From an uncultured Collinsella sp. (GTDB lineage: Bacteria > Actinomycetota > Coriobacteriia > Coriobacteriales > Coriobacteriaceae), in the NCBI GenBank assembly GCA_902491345.1, contig CABUHI010000027.1, positions 1 to 20,456 of the forward strand: a stretch of 20,456 bases of DNA, in the 5' to 3' direction. Within the stretch, counting starts at the first letter, position 1; each line of letters starts with the position of its first letter. The notes under the pieces were generated by a model. It ran no database searches. It was not told where the DNA came from and was given only the letters and a program-made list of their open reading frames with translations. The translations under genes were made by a program, and so were the position numbers. This document shows positions 8,062-15,941 of this stretch, one piece after another.

Positions 8062-9504
8062 ATGGACCAGACCGTACCCGCATACGCCGCCGAGGTGGCC
8101 GATTACGGGCGCAGCCGCGACCCCGAGCCGGGTGAGGGCGCGCTCGTAAAGAACGTGCGTCCCGAGTCGCCCGCATGGGATGTGGGTATCGAGCCGGGCA
8201 TGCGCGTGCTCACGGTCAACGGCGAGCAACTCACTGACATGATCGTGTGGCTCTGGGAGGCAGACGACGACACCGTCGAGCTGGAGGTATTCGATCCGCG
8301 CGACGGCACTGTCACCCCCGTGGAGCTCGACCGCTTCCCGGGAGAGGACTGGGGCCTTGAGTTCGACGGCCCCATCTTTGACGGCATGCGTACCTGCGTA
8401 AACGCCTGCGTGTTCTGCTTTATGACCATGCTGCCCAAGGGCGGTCGCTCCACGCTCTATATTCGCGATGACGACTACCGTCTGAGCTTTTTGCAGGGCA
8501 ACTTTGTCACGCTCACGAACCTCACCGACGAGGACGTGCAAAACGTCATCCAACGCAACATGAGCCCCATGAACGTGTCGGTCCACGCCGTAAGCCCCGA
8601 CGTCCGCCGCCGCATGATGGGCCGCAACGCCCAGCGCGGCATGGATGTGCTCGAGGCCATCATGGCCGCCGGCATAGAGATTCATGCGCAGATCGTGTTG
8701 TGCCCCGGCATGAACGACGGCGAGGAGCTGGAAAAGACCCTGCGCTTTTGCGAGGAGCACGAGCAAATCACCAGCCTGGGCATTGTGCCGCTCGGTTTTA
8801 CCAAGCATCAGAACCGTTTTAGCTGGTCCTACAGCGACAAACCCGAGCTAGCGCGCGAGACCATCGCCATGATTCGACCGTTCCAGGACCGCGCCTATGA
8901 GCGCTTTGGCCGCCACACCTTCCAGATGAGCGACGAGTTCTATCTGGACGCCGGCATCGATCCTCCCGAGGCAGACTTTTACGACGGTTACCCGCAGTAC
9001 TACGACGGCATTGGCATGATCCGCTCGTATCTGGACGAGACCGACGACGTGCTTGCCGCCGACGCCGAGCGTCTGGCCCGCGTCCGCGAGGCCATCGACG
9101 CCCGCAGCCAACACCTGCTGTGCCTCTCGGGCGCCAGCGCACGCGACACCGTGGCGCGCTTTGTGGAGTCGCCGTATGGTCTCGCCGGCACCGTCACAGC
9201 CATCAAGAACCGCTACTTTGGCGGCAACGTGGACGTGACCGGCCTCATCGTCGCGTGTGACATTCTGGAGCAGCTGCCCCAAGATCTGTCGGGGGTTATG
9301 CTCTTTGTGCCTAAGCTCATGTTCAACGCTGACGGCATGACGCTTGACGAGTATCATCGTGACGATTTACTCGCAAGCCTTACCAGTCGCGGCGCCGAGG
9401 TTCATGTGGTGTCGACCATGCCGCATGAGCTGCTCGATACCCTGGAGCGCATCCTTGGCATTGTGCCCGCAGACTCTAACACTTCCACTGACCCTACCCA
9501 TTAA
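8062..9504 (+). CDS. PDZ-radical SAM-DUF512 protein (TIGR03279-like), unknown function
   Basis: A 480 aa protein of a widely conserved but uncharacterised family. An N-terminal PDZ-like domain (about residues 27-90, LVKNVRPESPAWDVGIEPGM) comes first. Next is a radical-SAM-type segment with a CX3CX2C cluster motif CVNACVFCF (about residues 112-120) and LYIRDDDYRLSFLQGNFVTL, which is the family signature. The C-terminal DUF512 region holds NRYFGGNVDVTGL and ends in LFVPKLMFNADGMTLDE. The cluster motif and fold suggest a radical chemistry enzyme; substrate unknown. It lies two bases after ispH and ten before der, and the DUF512-der pairing recurs in Gram-positive bacteria, hinting at a role near ribosome assembly. 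AAGGAG (8042-8047) is rather far (14 bases) from the ATG. An upstream extension to 7957 is a shadow of ispH. Confidence 0.88.
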   Translation: MDQTVPAYAAEVADYGRSRDPEPGEGALVKNVRPESPAWDVGIEPGMRVLTVNGEQLTDMIVWLWEADDDTVELEVFDPRDGTVTPVELDRFPGEDWGLEFDGPIFDGMRTCVNACVFCFMTMLPKGGRSTLYIRDDDYRLSFLQGNFVTLTNLTDEDVQNVIQRNMSPMNVSVHAVSPDVRRRMMGRNAQRGMDVLEAIMAAGIEIHAQIVLCPGMNDGEELEKTLRFCEEHEQITSLGIVPLGFTKHQNRFSWSYSDKPELARETIAMIRPFQDRAYERFGRHTFQMSDEFYLDAGIDPPEADFYDGYPQYYDGIGMIRSYLDETDDVLAADAERLARVREAIDARSQHLLCLSGASARDTVARFVESPYGLAGTVTAIKNRYFGGNVDVTGLIVACDILEQLPQDLSGVMLFVPKLMFNADGMTLDEYHRDDLLASLTSRGAEVHVVSTMPHELLDTLERILGIVPADSNTSTDPTH

Positions 9505-9510
9505 AGGAGA
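9503..9510 (+). promoter_or_regulatory. Ribosome binding site deciding the der start
   Basis: AAAGGAGA overlaps the DUF512 stop codon and lies four bases before ATG 9515. It rules out the in-frame GTG/ATG starts further upstream (from 9344), which would run antisense to no domain and lie inside the DUF512 gene. Confidence 0.7.
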
Positions 9511-9514
9511 GCAG

Positions 9515-10849
9515 ATGAAACCTATCGTCGCCGTCGTCGGACGCCCCAACGTGGGCAAGTCCACGCTCGTTAACCGCCTGGCCCAGACCTCGGACGCCAT
9601 CGTCCACGAGTCCCGCGGCGTCACGCGCGACCGCTCGTACCACACGGCCGATTGGAACGGCCGCGAGTTCACCATCGTCGACACGGGCGGCATCGAACCG
9701 CTCAAGAGCGATGACGTGTTTGCCACGTCCATCCGCGACCAGGCGCTCGCCGCCGCCGAGGAAGCCGCCGTCATCCTGTTTGTGGTCGACGGCCGCACCG
9801 GCGTCACCGAGGAGGACGAGTCGGTCGCTCGCATGCTCAAGCGCTGCGACAAGCCGGTCTTTCTGCTGGTGAACAAGCTCGACAACCCCGATCGCGAGAA
9901 CGACAGCATCTGGGAGTTCTATTCGCTTGGCATCGGTGAGCCCACGCCGCTCTCGGCCCTGCATGGTCATGGCACGGGCGACCTGCTCGACGATATCGTG
10001 GCCCTGTTGCCCGAGGAGGAGGACGAGATCGCCGACGAGTTCCCCGATGCGCTGAACGTGGCTATCATCGGCCGCCCCAACGCCGGTAAGTCCTCGCTGT
10101 TCAACCGCATCCTGGGCGCCGACCGCTCCATCGTGTCCAACATTGCCGGCACCACGCGCGACGCCATCGACACGGTCGTCGAGCGCAACGGCAAGCACTA
10201 CCGCATGGTCGACACTGCGGGTATCCGTAAGAAGAGCACCGTGTACGAGAACATCGAGTACTACTCCATGGTCCGCGGCCTGCGCGCCATCGACCGTGCC
10301 GACGTGGCGCTGCTCGTCGTCGACGCCTCCGTGGGCGTTACCGAGCAGGACCAGAAGGTCATGGGTTTGGCCATCGAGCGCGGCTGCGCCATCGTTGTGC
10401 TGCTCAACAAGTGGGATCTGCTCGACGACGACCGTAAGCGCGAGGCCTGCATGGAGACCATCGACCGCCGTCTGGGCGTTATGGCTCCCTGGGCCCAGTA
10501 CCTACGCATCTCGGCCCTGACCGGCCGCAGCGTCGAGAAGATCTGGGCAATGGTAGACGCCGCCGAGAAGACGCGCTCGCAAAAGATCAGCACCTCGCGC
10601 CTCAACACGTTCCTCACCGACCTGCGCGAGTTCGGTCATACCGTGGTGGACGGCAAGCGCCGCCTGCGTATGCACTACGTGACCCAGACAGGCGTCAACC
10701 CGCCGACGTTCACGTTCTTCGTCAACCACAGCGATCTGGTCAACGACACCTACCAGCGCTACGTGGAGAACCGCATGCGCTCGACCTTCGACTTTGCCGG
10801 CACACCCATTCGACTCTTCTTTAGGAAGAAGGAGCAAAAGGATGCATAA
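9515..10849 (+). CDS. der: Ribosome biogenesis GTPase Der (EngA)
   Basis: A 444 aa essential GTPase with two tandem G domains and a C-terminal KH-like domain, acting in late 50S subunit assembly. G domain 1 has GRPNVGKST (residues 9-17), DTGG and NKLD. G domain 2 has GRPNAGKSS (residues 186-194), DTAG and NKWD. The acidic connector between the domains (EEEDEIADEFPDA) and the KH-like tail, ending in RNRMRSTFDF-like and RLFFRKK residues, are as expected. Length is normal. The last eight bases overlap the plsY start. Confidence 0.97.
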   Translation: MKPIVAVVGRPNVGKSTLVNRLAQTSDAIVHESRGVTRDRSYHTADWNGREFTIVDTGGIEPLKSDDVFATSIRDQALAAAEEAAVILFVVDGRTGVTEEDESVARMLKRCDKPVFLLVNKLDNPDRENDSIWEFYSLGIGEPTPLSALHGHGTGDLLDDIVALLPEEEDEIADEFPDALNVAIIGRPNAGKSSLFNRILGADRSIVSNIAGTTRDAIDTVVERNGKHYRMVDTAGIRKKSTVYENIEYYSMVRGLRAIDRADVALLVVDASVGVTEQDQKVMGLAIERGCAIVVLLNKWDLLDDDRKREACMETIDRRLGVMAPWAQYLRISALTGRSVEKIWAMVDAAEKTRSQKISTSRLNTFLTDLREFGHTVVDGKRRLRMHYVTQTGVNPPTFTFFVNHSDLVNDTYQRYVENRMRSTFDFAGTPIRLFFRKKEQKDA

Positions 10850-11525
10850 TCCGATTCTGCTGACCGCCATCTGCGCCGTGGTCTCGTTCTTTATCGGGGC
10901 GATTCCGTTTGGTCTGATCCTGGGCCGCGTGTTCAACCACACGGACATTCGTAAGGCGGGCTCCGGCAACATCGGCACCACCAACGCCCTGCGCGTGGCC
11001 GGCCCCAAGGTGGCCGCGCTCACGCTGCTGCTCGACTGCCTTAAGGGCGCCATCTGCGTCCTTATCGCGCGTCCGCTCATTGCCGACTTGGGCTATGGCT
11101 TCCCCGTGAGCATTATGGCCCCCGGTGCCGCCGGCGACTGGATGCTCGGCGTCATCTGCCTGGCAGCCGTGTGGGGCCATATCTTCTCGCCCTACCTCAA
11201 CTTCCATGGCGGCAAGGGCATCGCAGTTGGTCTGGGCGTCATCCTCGCCTGGTACTGGCCTATTGGCCTGTCGCTGCTGGGCATGTTTATCGTGGCCGTC
11301 GCCATCACCAAGTTTGTGTCGGTGGGCTCGCTTGCCGCGGCCATCGGTCTTCCCATCGCTGCCTGCGCGGTCTTTCCGTACAGCAGCCTCGGACTTAAGT
11401 TTTGCATGGCGCTGATCGGCATTACTGTGGTGTGGGCCCATCGTGCGAACATCAAAAAGCTCATGACGGGTAAGGAGTCCAAGCTCTTGTTTACCAAGCG
11501 CGTCACCGAGCCCGACGATAAGTAG
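10842..11525 (+). CDS. plsY: Glycerol-3-phosphate acyltransferase PlsY
   Basis: A 227 aa multi-pass membrane enzyme that transfers an acyl group from acyl phosphate to glycerol 3-phosphate, the first step of phospholipid synthesis in most Gram-positive bacteria. The three conserved cytoplasmic motifs are present: GSGNIGTTNALRV (about residues 38-50), FHGGKGIAVGLGV (about 121-133) and the C-terminal WAHRANIKKL. Hydrophobic segments alternate between them. ATG 10842 overlaps the der stop (ATGCATAA) and follows AAGGAG (10829-10834). gpsA, which makes its substrate, follows after nine bases. Acyl-phosphate supply (PlsX) is not in this window. Confidence 0.96.
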   Translation: MHNPILLTAICAVVSFFIGAIPFGLILGRVFNHTDIRKAGSGNIGTTNALRVAGPKVAALTLLLDCLKGAICVLIARPLIADLGYGFPVSIMAPGAAGDWMLGVICLAAVWGHIFSPYLNFHGGKGIAVGLGVILAWYWPIGLSLLGMFIVAVAITKFVSVGSLAAAIGLPIAACAVFPYSSLGLKFCMALIGITVVWAHRANIKKLMTGKESKLLFTKRVTEPDDK

Positions 11526-11534
11526 GAGAGAGTC

Positions 11535-12542
11535 ATGAATGTTGCGCTGATTGGCTCCGGCTCCTGGGGAACCGCCGTCGCGGGCCTTGCCGCCGCGCGA
11601 GCCGAGCGCGTGACCATGTGGGCCCATAGCGAGGAGACGGCCGCCGGCATCAATGACGAGCATCACAACCCCCGCTACCTTGTGGGCTACGAGCTGCCCG
11701 GCAACGTCATCGCCACGACGGAGCTGGTGCAGGCGCTCGACGACGCCGAGGCCATCATCTTTGCCGTTCCTTCGAAGCACCTTCGCAGCGTATGCCACCA
11801 GGCCGCGCCCTTTATCGCCGCCGATACCCCGGTGCTTTGCCTCACCAAGGGCATTGAACCCGAGTCCGGCCTGCTCATGAGCGAGGTCATCGCCAGCGAG
11901 ATCGGCAACGAATCGCGCGTGGCAGCGCTCTCGGGCCCCAACCATGCTGAGGAAATCTGCCGCGGAGGTCTTTCTGCCGCCGTCATCGCCAGCGAAGATA
12001 CGCAGGTAGGGGAGACCTTTAAGGACTTGCTCCTGTCCACGGCCTTTCGCATCTATCTGTCGCAAGACATGACCGGTGTCGAGGTCTGCGGCGCCATGAA
12101 AAATGTCATCGCCATCGTGTGCGGCATCTCCGCCGGCACCGGTGCCGGCGACAACACGCTCGCCCTTATCATGACGCGCGGCTTGGCCGAGATTAGCCGT
12201 CTGGTGCATGCCCGCGGCGGTCAAGCTATGACCTGCATGGGACTTGCCGGCATGGGTGACCTCATTGCCACCTGCACCTCCGAGCATTCGCGCAACCGCA
12301 CCTTTGGCTACGAGTTTGCCCACGGCGTTTCGCTCGACGAGTACCAGACGCGCACGCATATGGTTGTCGAGGGCGCCGTCGCCGCCCGCAGCGTGAGCGA
12401 ACTCGCCCGTTCGCTGGGCGTAGACATTCCGCTCACCTTTGCCGTGGAGCAAACGCTCTACAACGGTGTTACTTTGGATAGGGCGCTCGAGATTCTCACC
12501 GACCGCGTCCCTTCTCAAGAGTTCTACGGACTCACCGACTAG
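11535..12542 (+). CDS. gpsA: NAD(P)H-dependent glycerol-3-phosphate dehydrogenase
   Basis: A 335 aa cytoplasmic enzyme that reduces dihydroxyacetone phosphate to sn-glycerol 3-phosphate for lipid synthesis. The dinucleotide-binding loop GSGSWG is at residues 7-12. The middle part has LTKGIEP and LSGPNHAEE, and the catalytic-lysine helix VCGAMKNVIAI is followed by GAGDNTLALIMTRGLAEI and GLAGMGDLIATCTSEHSRNR, all diagnostic of GpsA. Length is typical. AGGAGAGAG at 11524-11532 overlaps the plsY stop. The plsY-gpsA pairing feeds glycerol 3-phosphate straight into acylation. Confidence 0.97.
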   Translation: MNVALIGSGSWGTAVAGLAAARAERVTMWAHSEETAAGINDEHHNPRYLVGYELPGNVIATTELVQALDDAEAIIFAVPSKHLRSVCHQAAPFIAADTPVLCLTKGIEPESGLLMSEVIASEIGNESRVAALSGPNHAEEICRGGLSAAVIASEDTQVGETFKDLLLSTAFRIYLSQDMTGVEVCGAMKNVIAIVCGISAGTGAGDNTLALIMTRGLAEISRLVHARGGQAMTCMGLAGMGDLIATCTSEHSRNRTFGYEFAHGVSLDEYQTRTHMVVEGAVAARSVSELARSLGVDIPLTFAVEQTLYNGVTLDRALEILTDRVPSQEFYGLTD

Positions 12543-12560
12543 CGCAGAAAGGCTACTACC

Positions 12561-13232
12561 ATGGGTTCCATTAAAATCGCTCCGTCCATCCTTTCGGCCG
12601 ATATGGCCAACCTCAAGGGCGAACTCGACAAGATCACCGGTGCCGACCTTGTGCACTTCGACGTCATGGACGGCCACTTTACCGGCAACCTCACCTTTGG
12701 CGTTGACATCCTTAAGGCCGTCAAGCGCTCCACCGATGTGCCGGTCGACGCGCACCTGATGGTGTCGAACCCCGACGAGACGGTCGATTGGTACGCCGAC
12801 GCCGGAGCCGACATGATCACCGTGCACTACGAGGCTTCCACGCACCTGCACCGCACGCTCACCCATCTGCAGCAGCGCGGCGTCAAGGCCGGCGTGGTGC
12901 TCAACCCCGCCACCCCCGTGTGCGTACTCGAGAGCATCATTGACGTCGTCGACATGGTGCTGCTCATGAGCGTGAACCCCGGCTTTGGCGGTCAGAGCTT
13001 TATCCCGGGCACCATTGCCAAACTGCACGAGCTCAAGGCCATGTGCGAGCGTCACGGCGTTTCGCCTCTCATCGAGGTCGATGGCGGTATCTCTTCCAAG
13101 AACATCGCCGAGGTCGTCAAGGCTGGCGCCAACGTGCTCGTCGCAGGTTCCGCCGTATTTAAGTCCGAAGATCCCGCTGCCGAGGTTGCGCTGCTGCAGA
13201 AGCTGGGCAACGAGGCCGCACAGGAGGCATAA
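12561..13232 (+). CDS. rpe: Ribulose-phosphate 3-epimerase
   Basis: A 223 aa TIM-barrel enzyme interconverting ribulose 5-phosphate and xylulose 5-phosphate in the pentose phosphate pathway. It begins IAPSILSADMANL with the active-site Ser and Asp, continues with the metal-site segment HFDVMDGHFTGNLTFG and VDAHLMVSNPD, and has MSVNPGFGGQSFIP and the second catalytic Asp in LIEVDGGIS. All key residues are intact. It follows gpsA by 18 bases with AGAAAGG (12546-12552) as ribosome binding site. A metabolic link to its neighbours is not obvious; it is probably just part of the same transcript. Confidence 0.96.
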   Translation: MGSIKIAPSILSADMANLKGELDKITGADLVHFDVMDGHFTGNLTFGVDILKAVKRSTDVPVDAHLMVSNPDETVDWYADAGADMITVHYEASTHLHRTLTHLQQRGVKAGVVLNPATPVCVLESIIDVVDMVLLMSVNPGFGGQSFIPGTIAKLHELKAMCERHGVSPLIEVDGGISSKNIAEVVKAGANVLVAGSAVFKSEDPAAEVALLQKLGNEAAQEA

Positions 13233-13238
13233 AACCTT

Positions 13239-14417
13239 ATGACCGCAGGTCAAAACCGCATACCAGTGAATCTTGACTATGCCGCCTCGACGCCCATGCG
13301 CGCCGAGGCGCGCCTTGCGCAGCGCGACTACGACGACAGCGAGCTTGCCGGCGTCAACCCCAACTCGCTGCATTCGCTCGGCCGCAAGGCCGCTGCACGC
13401 CTGGAAGTGGCGCGTCGCGAGATTGCCCGCAGCTTTGGCGCGCGCGTTCGCCCGTCCGAGATTGTTTTGACCAACGGCGGCACCGAAGCCAACCAGCTGG
13501 CGCTGCTCGGTCTTGCCGAGGGCGCTCGTCAGCGCGATCGCAAGCGTAACCGCGTGATCGTATCTGCCATCGAGCACGATTCGATTCTGGACAACCTGCC
13601 GCTGCTGCGTGCTGCCGGCTTTACCGTCGACCTGGTGCAGCCCTGCCGTGCAGGTTATATTGAGCCTGCCGCGCTGAGCGACTTGCTCGGCGACGACGTG
13701 GCGCTCGTGAGCATCATGGTTGCCAACAACGAGACCGGCGTGGTGCAGCCCATCCGCGAGCTGGCCGCCGCTGCACATGCTGTCGGCGCCCTGTTCCACA
13801 CCGATGCCATCCAGGGTTATCTGCATATTCCGCTCGATGCCGCCGAGCTAGGCGTCGACGCCATGTCCGTCGCCGCTCACAAGATTGGCGGTCCCGTGGC
13901 ATCCGGCGCACTCTACCTTAAGAGCCGCACGCCGCTGCGTCCGCGCATCTTTGGTGGTGGACAGGAAGCCGGCCGTCGCGCCGGCACGCAGGATCTGCGC
14001 ACGCAGCTGGCTTTTGCCGCTGCCGCCCACACGTTGGCGCCCTATGTGGCCCAGGAGCGCGCGAAGCTGCAAGCCCTTTCCGACAAGCTCTACGCCACGC
14101 TTACGGCCCACCCGCGCATTCACGCCACCATGGGCGACTATGCGCATGCCGATCGTCTGCCCGGCATGGTGTCGATCTACATTGACGGCATGGACTCCGA
14201 GGAGCTCATCATCAAGCTCGACGCCGCCGGCTTTGAGGTATCGGCAGGCTCGGCGTGCTCGAGCGGCAGTATGGACCCCAGCCACGTTTTGAGCGCGATG
14301 GGCATCGGTCGCGAGCAAGCTCTCGGCGCTCTTCGCATCTCGTTCGATGACCGCGTGAACCCAGCCGATCTGGACGACTTTGCCCAAGCGCTGCTGTCGA
14401 TCGTGGGTGCCGCATGA
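13239..14417 (+). CDS. Cysteine desulfurase (NifS/IscS-like, PLP enzyme)
   Basis: A 392 aa pyridoxal-phosphate enzyme that takes sulfur from cysteine, leaving alanine, and passes it on for Fe-S cluster or tRNA thiolation pathways. It opens with LDYAASTPM, has NGGTEANQLAL, the PLP-binding SVAAHKIGGP with Lys215, and the active-site Cys340 in SAGSACSSGSMDPSHVL, which places it in the group I (IscS/NifS) class with an extended catalytic loop. AGGAGG (13222-13227) is 11 bases before the ATG. Its stop overlaps the Nif3 gene in an ATGA. The partner is unclear: no iscU, sufU or mnmA lies next to it here. Users may include the Fe-S proteins IspH and the DUF512 protein upstream. Confidence 0.92.
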   Translation: MTAGQNRIPVNLDYAASTPMRAEARLAQRDYDDSELAGVNPNSLHSLGRKAAARLEVARREIARSFGARVRPSEIVLTNGGTEANQLALLGLAEGARQRDRKRNRVIVSAIEHDSILDNLPLLRAAGFTVDLVQPCRAGYIEPAALSDLLGDDVALVSIMVANNETGVVQPIRELAAAAHAVGALFHTDAIQGYLHIPLDAAELGVDAMSVAAHKIGGPVASGALYLKSRTPLRPRIFGGGQEAGRRAGTQDLRTQLAFAAAAHTLAPYVAQERAKLQALSDKLYATLTAHPRIHATMGDYAHADRLPGMVSIYIDGMDSEELIIKLDAAGFEVSAGSACSSGSMDPSHVLSAMGIGREQALGALRISFDDRVNPADLDDFAQALLSIVGAA

Positions 14418-15223
14418 TCGTCGCCGAGCTCGAGCGCGCCCTGCTGGCGCGCTACCCCAAGGCGGACGCCGAGAGTTGGGACCATGTAGGACTCTCCGTC
14501 GGCGACCCTGCCGCGGAGATTACCGGTGTTGCCTGCGCACTCGACGCGACCGAAGCCAACGTGCGCCGCGCCCAGGAGGCCGGTGCCAACGTGTTGTTGA
14601 CGCATCATCCTATCTACATCAAGGCGCCCGAGGCGTTTTGCCCGGCGGATGCGTCGCGCCCCCAGTGCAGCGCAGCGCTGTTTGAGGCCGCCCGCTGCGG
14701 CGTGAGCATTATTTCGCTCCATACCAATCTGGACCGCTCGCACGAGGCTCGTGCCTACCTAAGTGAGCTGCTGGGCGCCGCGCCCGTGAGCTCGCTGGAG
14801 CACGTGGACGGCCCTGAGGCCACCGGCCTGGGCGCACTTGCAACGCTCAACGACCCGTGCACGCTGCGCGATCTTGCCACCCGTGCAGCCACGGCCTTTG
14901 GCAGCGACCCGCGTGTGTGGGGCGAAGTCGATCGCCCGTGCCGCACCGTCGCCATTTTGGGCGGCTCCCTGGGCGACTTTGGAGAGCTCGCCATCGCCGC
15001 AGGCGCAGATGTTGTCGTGACGGGCGAGGCAGGCTACCACGTGGCGCAAGACCTAACCTTGCGCGGACTGCCGGTGATTTTGCTCGGCCACGACCGCTCT
15101 GAGGAGCCGTTCGTTGATATATTGATGAACTCTGCAGTTGACGCCAGGGTCGACCCCCGTCATGCGATTAAAATACTGAACCCTTGCCAATGGTGGACTG
15201 TGACAAAAGGAGAGAACTTATGA
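14414..15223 (+). CDS. Nif3-like dinuclear metal-centre protein
   Basis: A 269 aa protein of the Nif3/YqfO/YbgI family, usually forming hexameric rings with a two-metal site; its physiological reaction is not settled despite the old GTP cyclohydrolase name. It begins with the WDHVGLSVGDP segment, has the metal-ligand motif LLTHHPIY (about residues 57-64), SLHTNLDRSHEA, and a C-terminal GEAGYHVAQDL, where the conserved second-site His is present. The PII-like insert found in the longer YqfO forms is missing, so it matches the short class. It overlaps the desulfurase stop and the next start by four bases on each side, so three genes are tightly coupled. Pairing with the coiled-coil zinc-ribbon protein is common in Actinobacteria. 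Confidence 0.9.
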   Translation: MIVAELERALLARYPKADAESWDHVGLSVGDPAAEITGVACALDATEANVRRAQEAGANVLLTHHPIYIKAPEAFCPADASRPQCSAALFEAARCGVSIISLHTNLDRSHEARAYLSELLGAAPVSSLEHVDGPEATGLGALATLNDPCTLRDLATRAATAFGSDPRVWGEVDRPCRTVAILGGSLGDFGELAIAAGADVVVTGEAGYHVAQDLTLRGLPVILLGHDRSEEPFVDILMNSAVDARVDPRHAIKILNPCQWWTVTKGENL

Positions 15224-15939
15224 GCGCCGGCGCTACGCTACTCAAGCTGCAACAGATCGATTTGGAGCTCGCCCGCAACAAGAGCGAACTTGCCAATATG
15301 CCGGAGCTCAAGGAGCTCGCTTCCAAGCGCAAGACCTACGTTAAGCTCAAGACCGAGATGACCAAGCTCTACGCCCAGCGTAAGGATCTGGACATTGAGC
15401 TCGACGATCTCAACACCACCGAGATTCAGACCAACAACGCCATCGAGGCTGCCAGGAAGCGCCACGTCGACGGCTCCGACTACCGCGAGGTTCAGGACCT
15501 GGAGAATGAACTCGCCACCCTGGCCAAGCGTCTGGACAAGATTGAGCACACCCGCAAGGACGTCGTTGTCGCCCACAAGGAGGCGCTCGACCGCGAGGCC
15601 CGCGCGCAGGCAATCATCGCCAAGTTCGAGGAGGGCGTGAAGGCCGATACCAAGGCCGCCCGCGCCAAGGCTGCCGACCTGCAGGCTCAGATTGACGCCG
15701 CCACCAAGGAGCGCACCGCGCTTGCCGCTACGCTGCCGGCCGACGTGCTCACCGACTACGAGCGTCTGCTCAAGCAGTTCCGCGGCCTAGCCGTCGAGAC
15801 CATCCAGGGCAACATCCCCACGGTCTGCCACACCGCGCTGCAGGCATCGTCCATGAGCGACCTCAACCACGACGGTAGCGAGATTACGCACTGCCCGTAC
15901 TGCCACCGCCTCCTGGTACTCCCGAGCAAGGAAGCCTAG
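15220..15939 (+). CDS. Coiled-coil protein with C-terminal zinc ribbon (COG1579)
   Basis: A 239 aa protein made mainly of long charged helices (about residues 5-175, heptad-like Leu/Glu/Lys/Ala pattern), predicted to form a coiled-coil hairpin, with a short C4-type zinc ribbon at the end. The ribbon normally has two CxxC knuckles; here the first is reduced to PTVCH, one Cys plus a neighbouring His, while the second is intact as HCPYCHRLL. Zinc binding may use the His. The family is conserved next to nif3-like genes and is without a settled role, with nucleic-acid binding or chaperoning often proposed. ATG 15220 sits in an ATGA overlap behind AAGGAGA (15207-15213). An upstream in-frame ATG at 15184 lies inside nif3 and lacks a ribosome binding site. 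Confidence 0.88.
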   Translation: MSAGATLLKLQQIDLELARNKSELANMPELKELASKRKTYVKLKTEMTKLYAQRKDLDIELDDLNTTEIQTNNAIEAARKRHVDGSDYREVQDLENELATLAKRLDKIEHTRKDVVVAHKEALDREARAQAIIAKFEEGVKADTKAARAKAADLQAQIDAATKERTALAATLPADVLTDYERLLKQFRGLAVETIQGNIPTVCHTALQASSMSDLNHDGSEITHCPYCHRLLVLPSKEA

Positions 15940-15941
15940 CG

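Noticed and set aside
10821..13826. A 1001-codon open frame on the minus strand
   Set aside because: It runs antisense to plsY, gpsA, rpe and part of the desulfurase gene, is low-complexity Gly/Ala/His/Arg-rich, and arises from the high GC at third codon positions.
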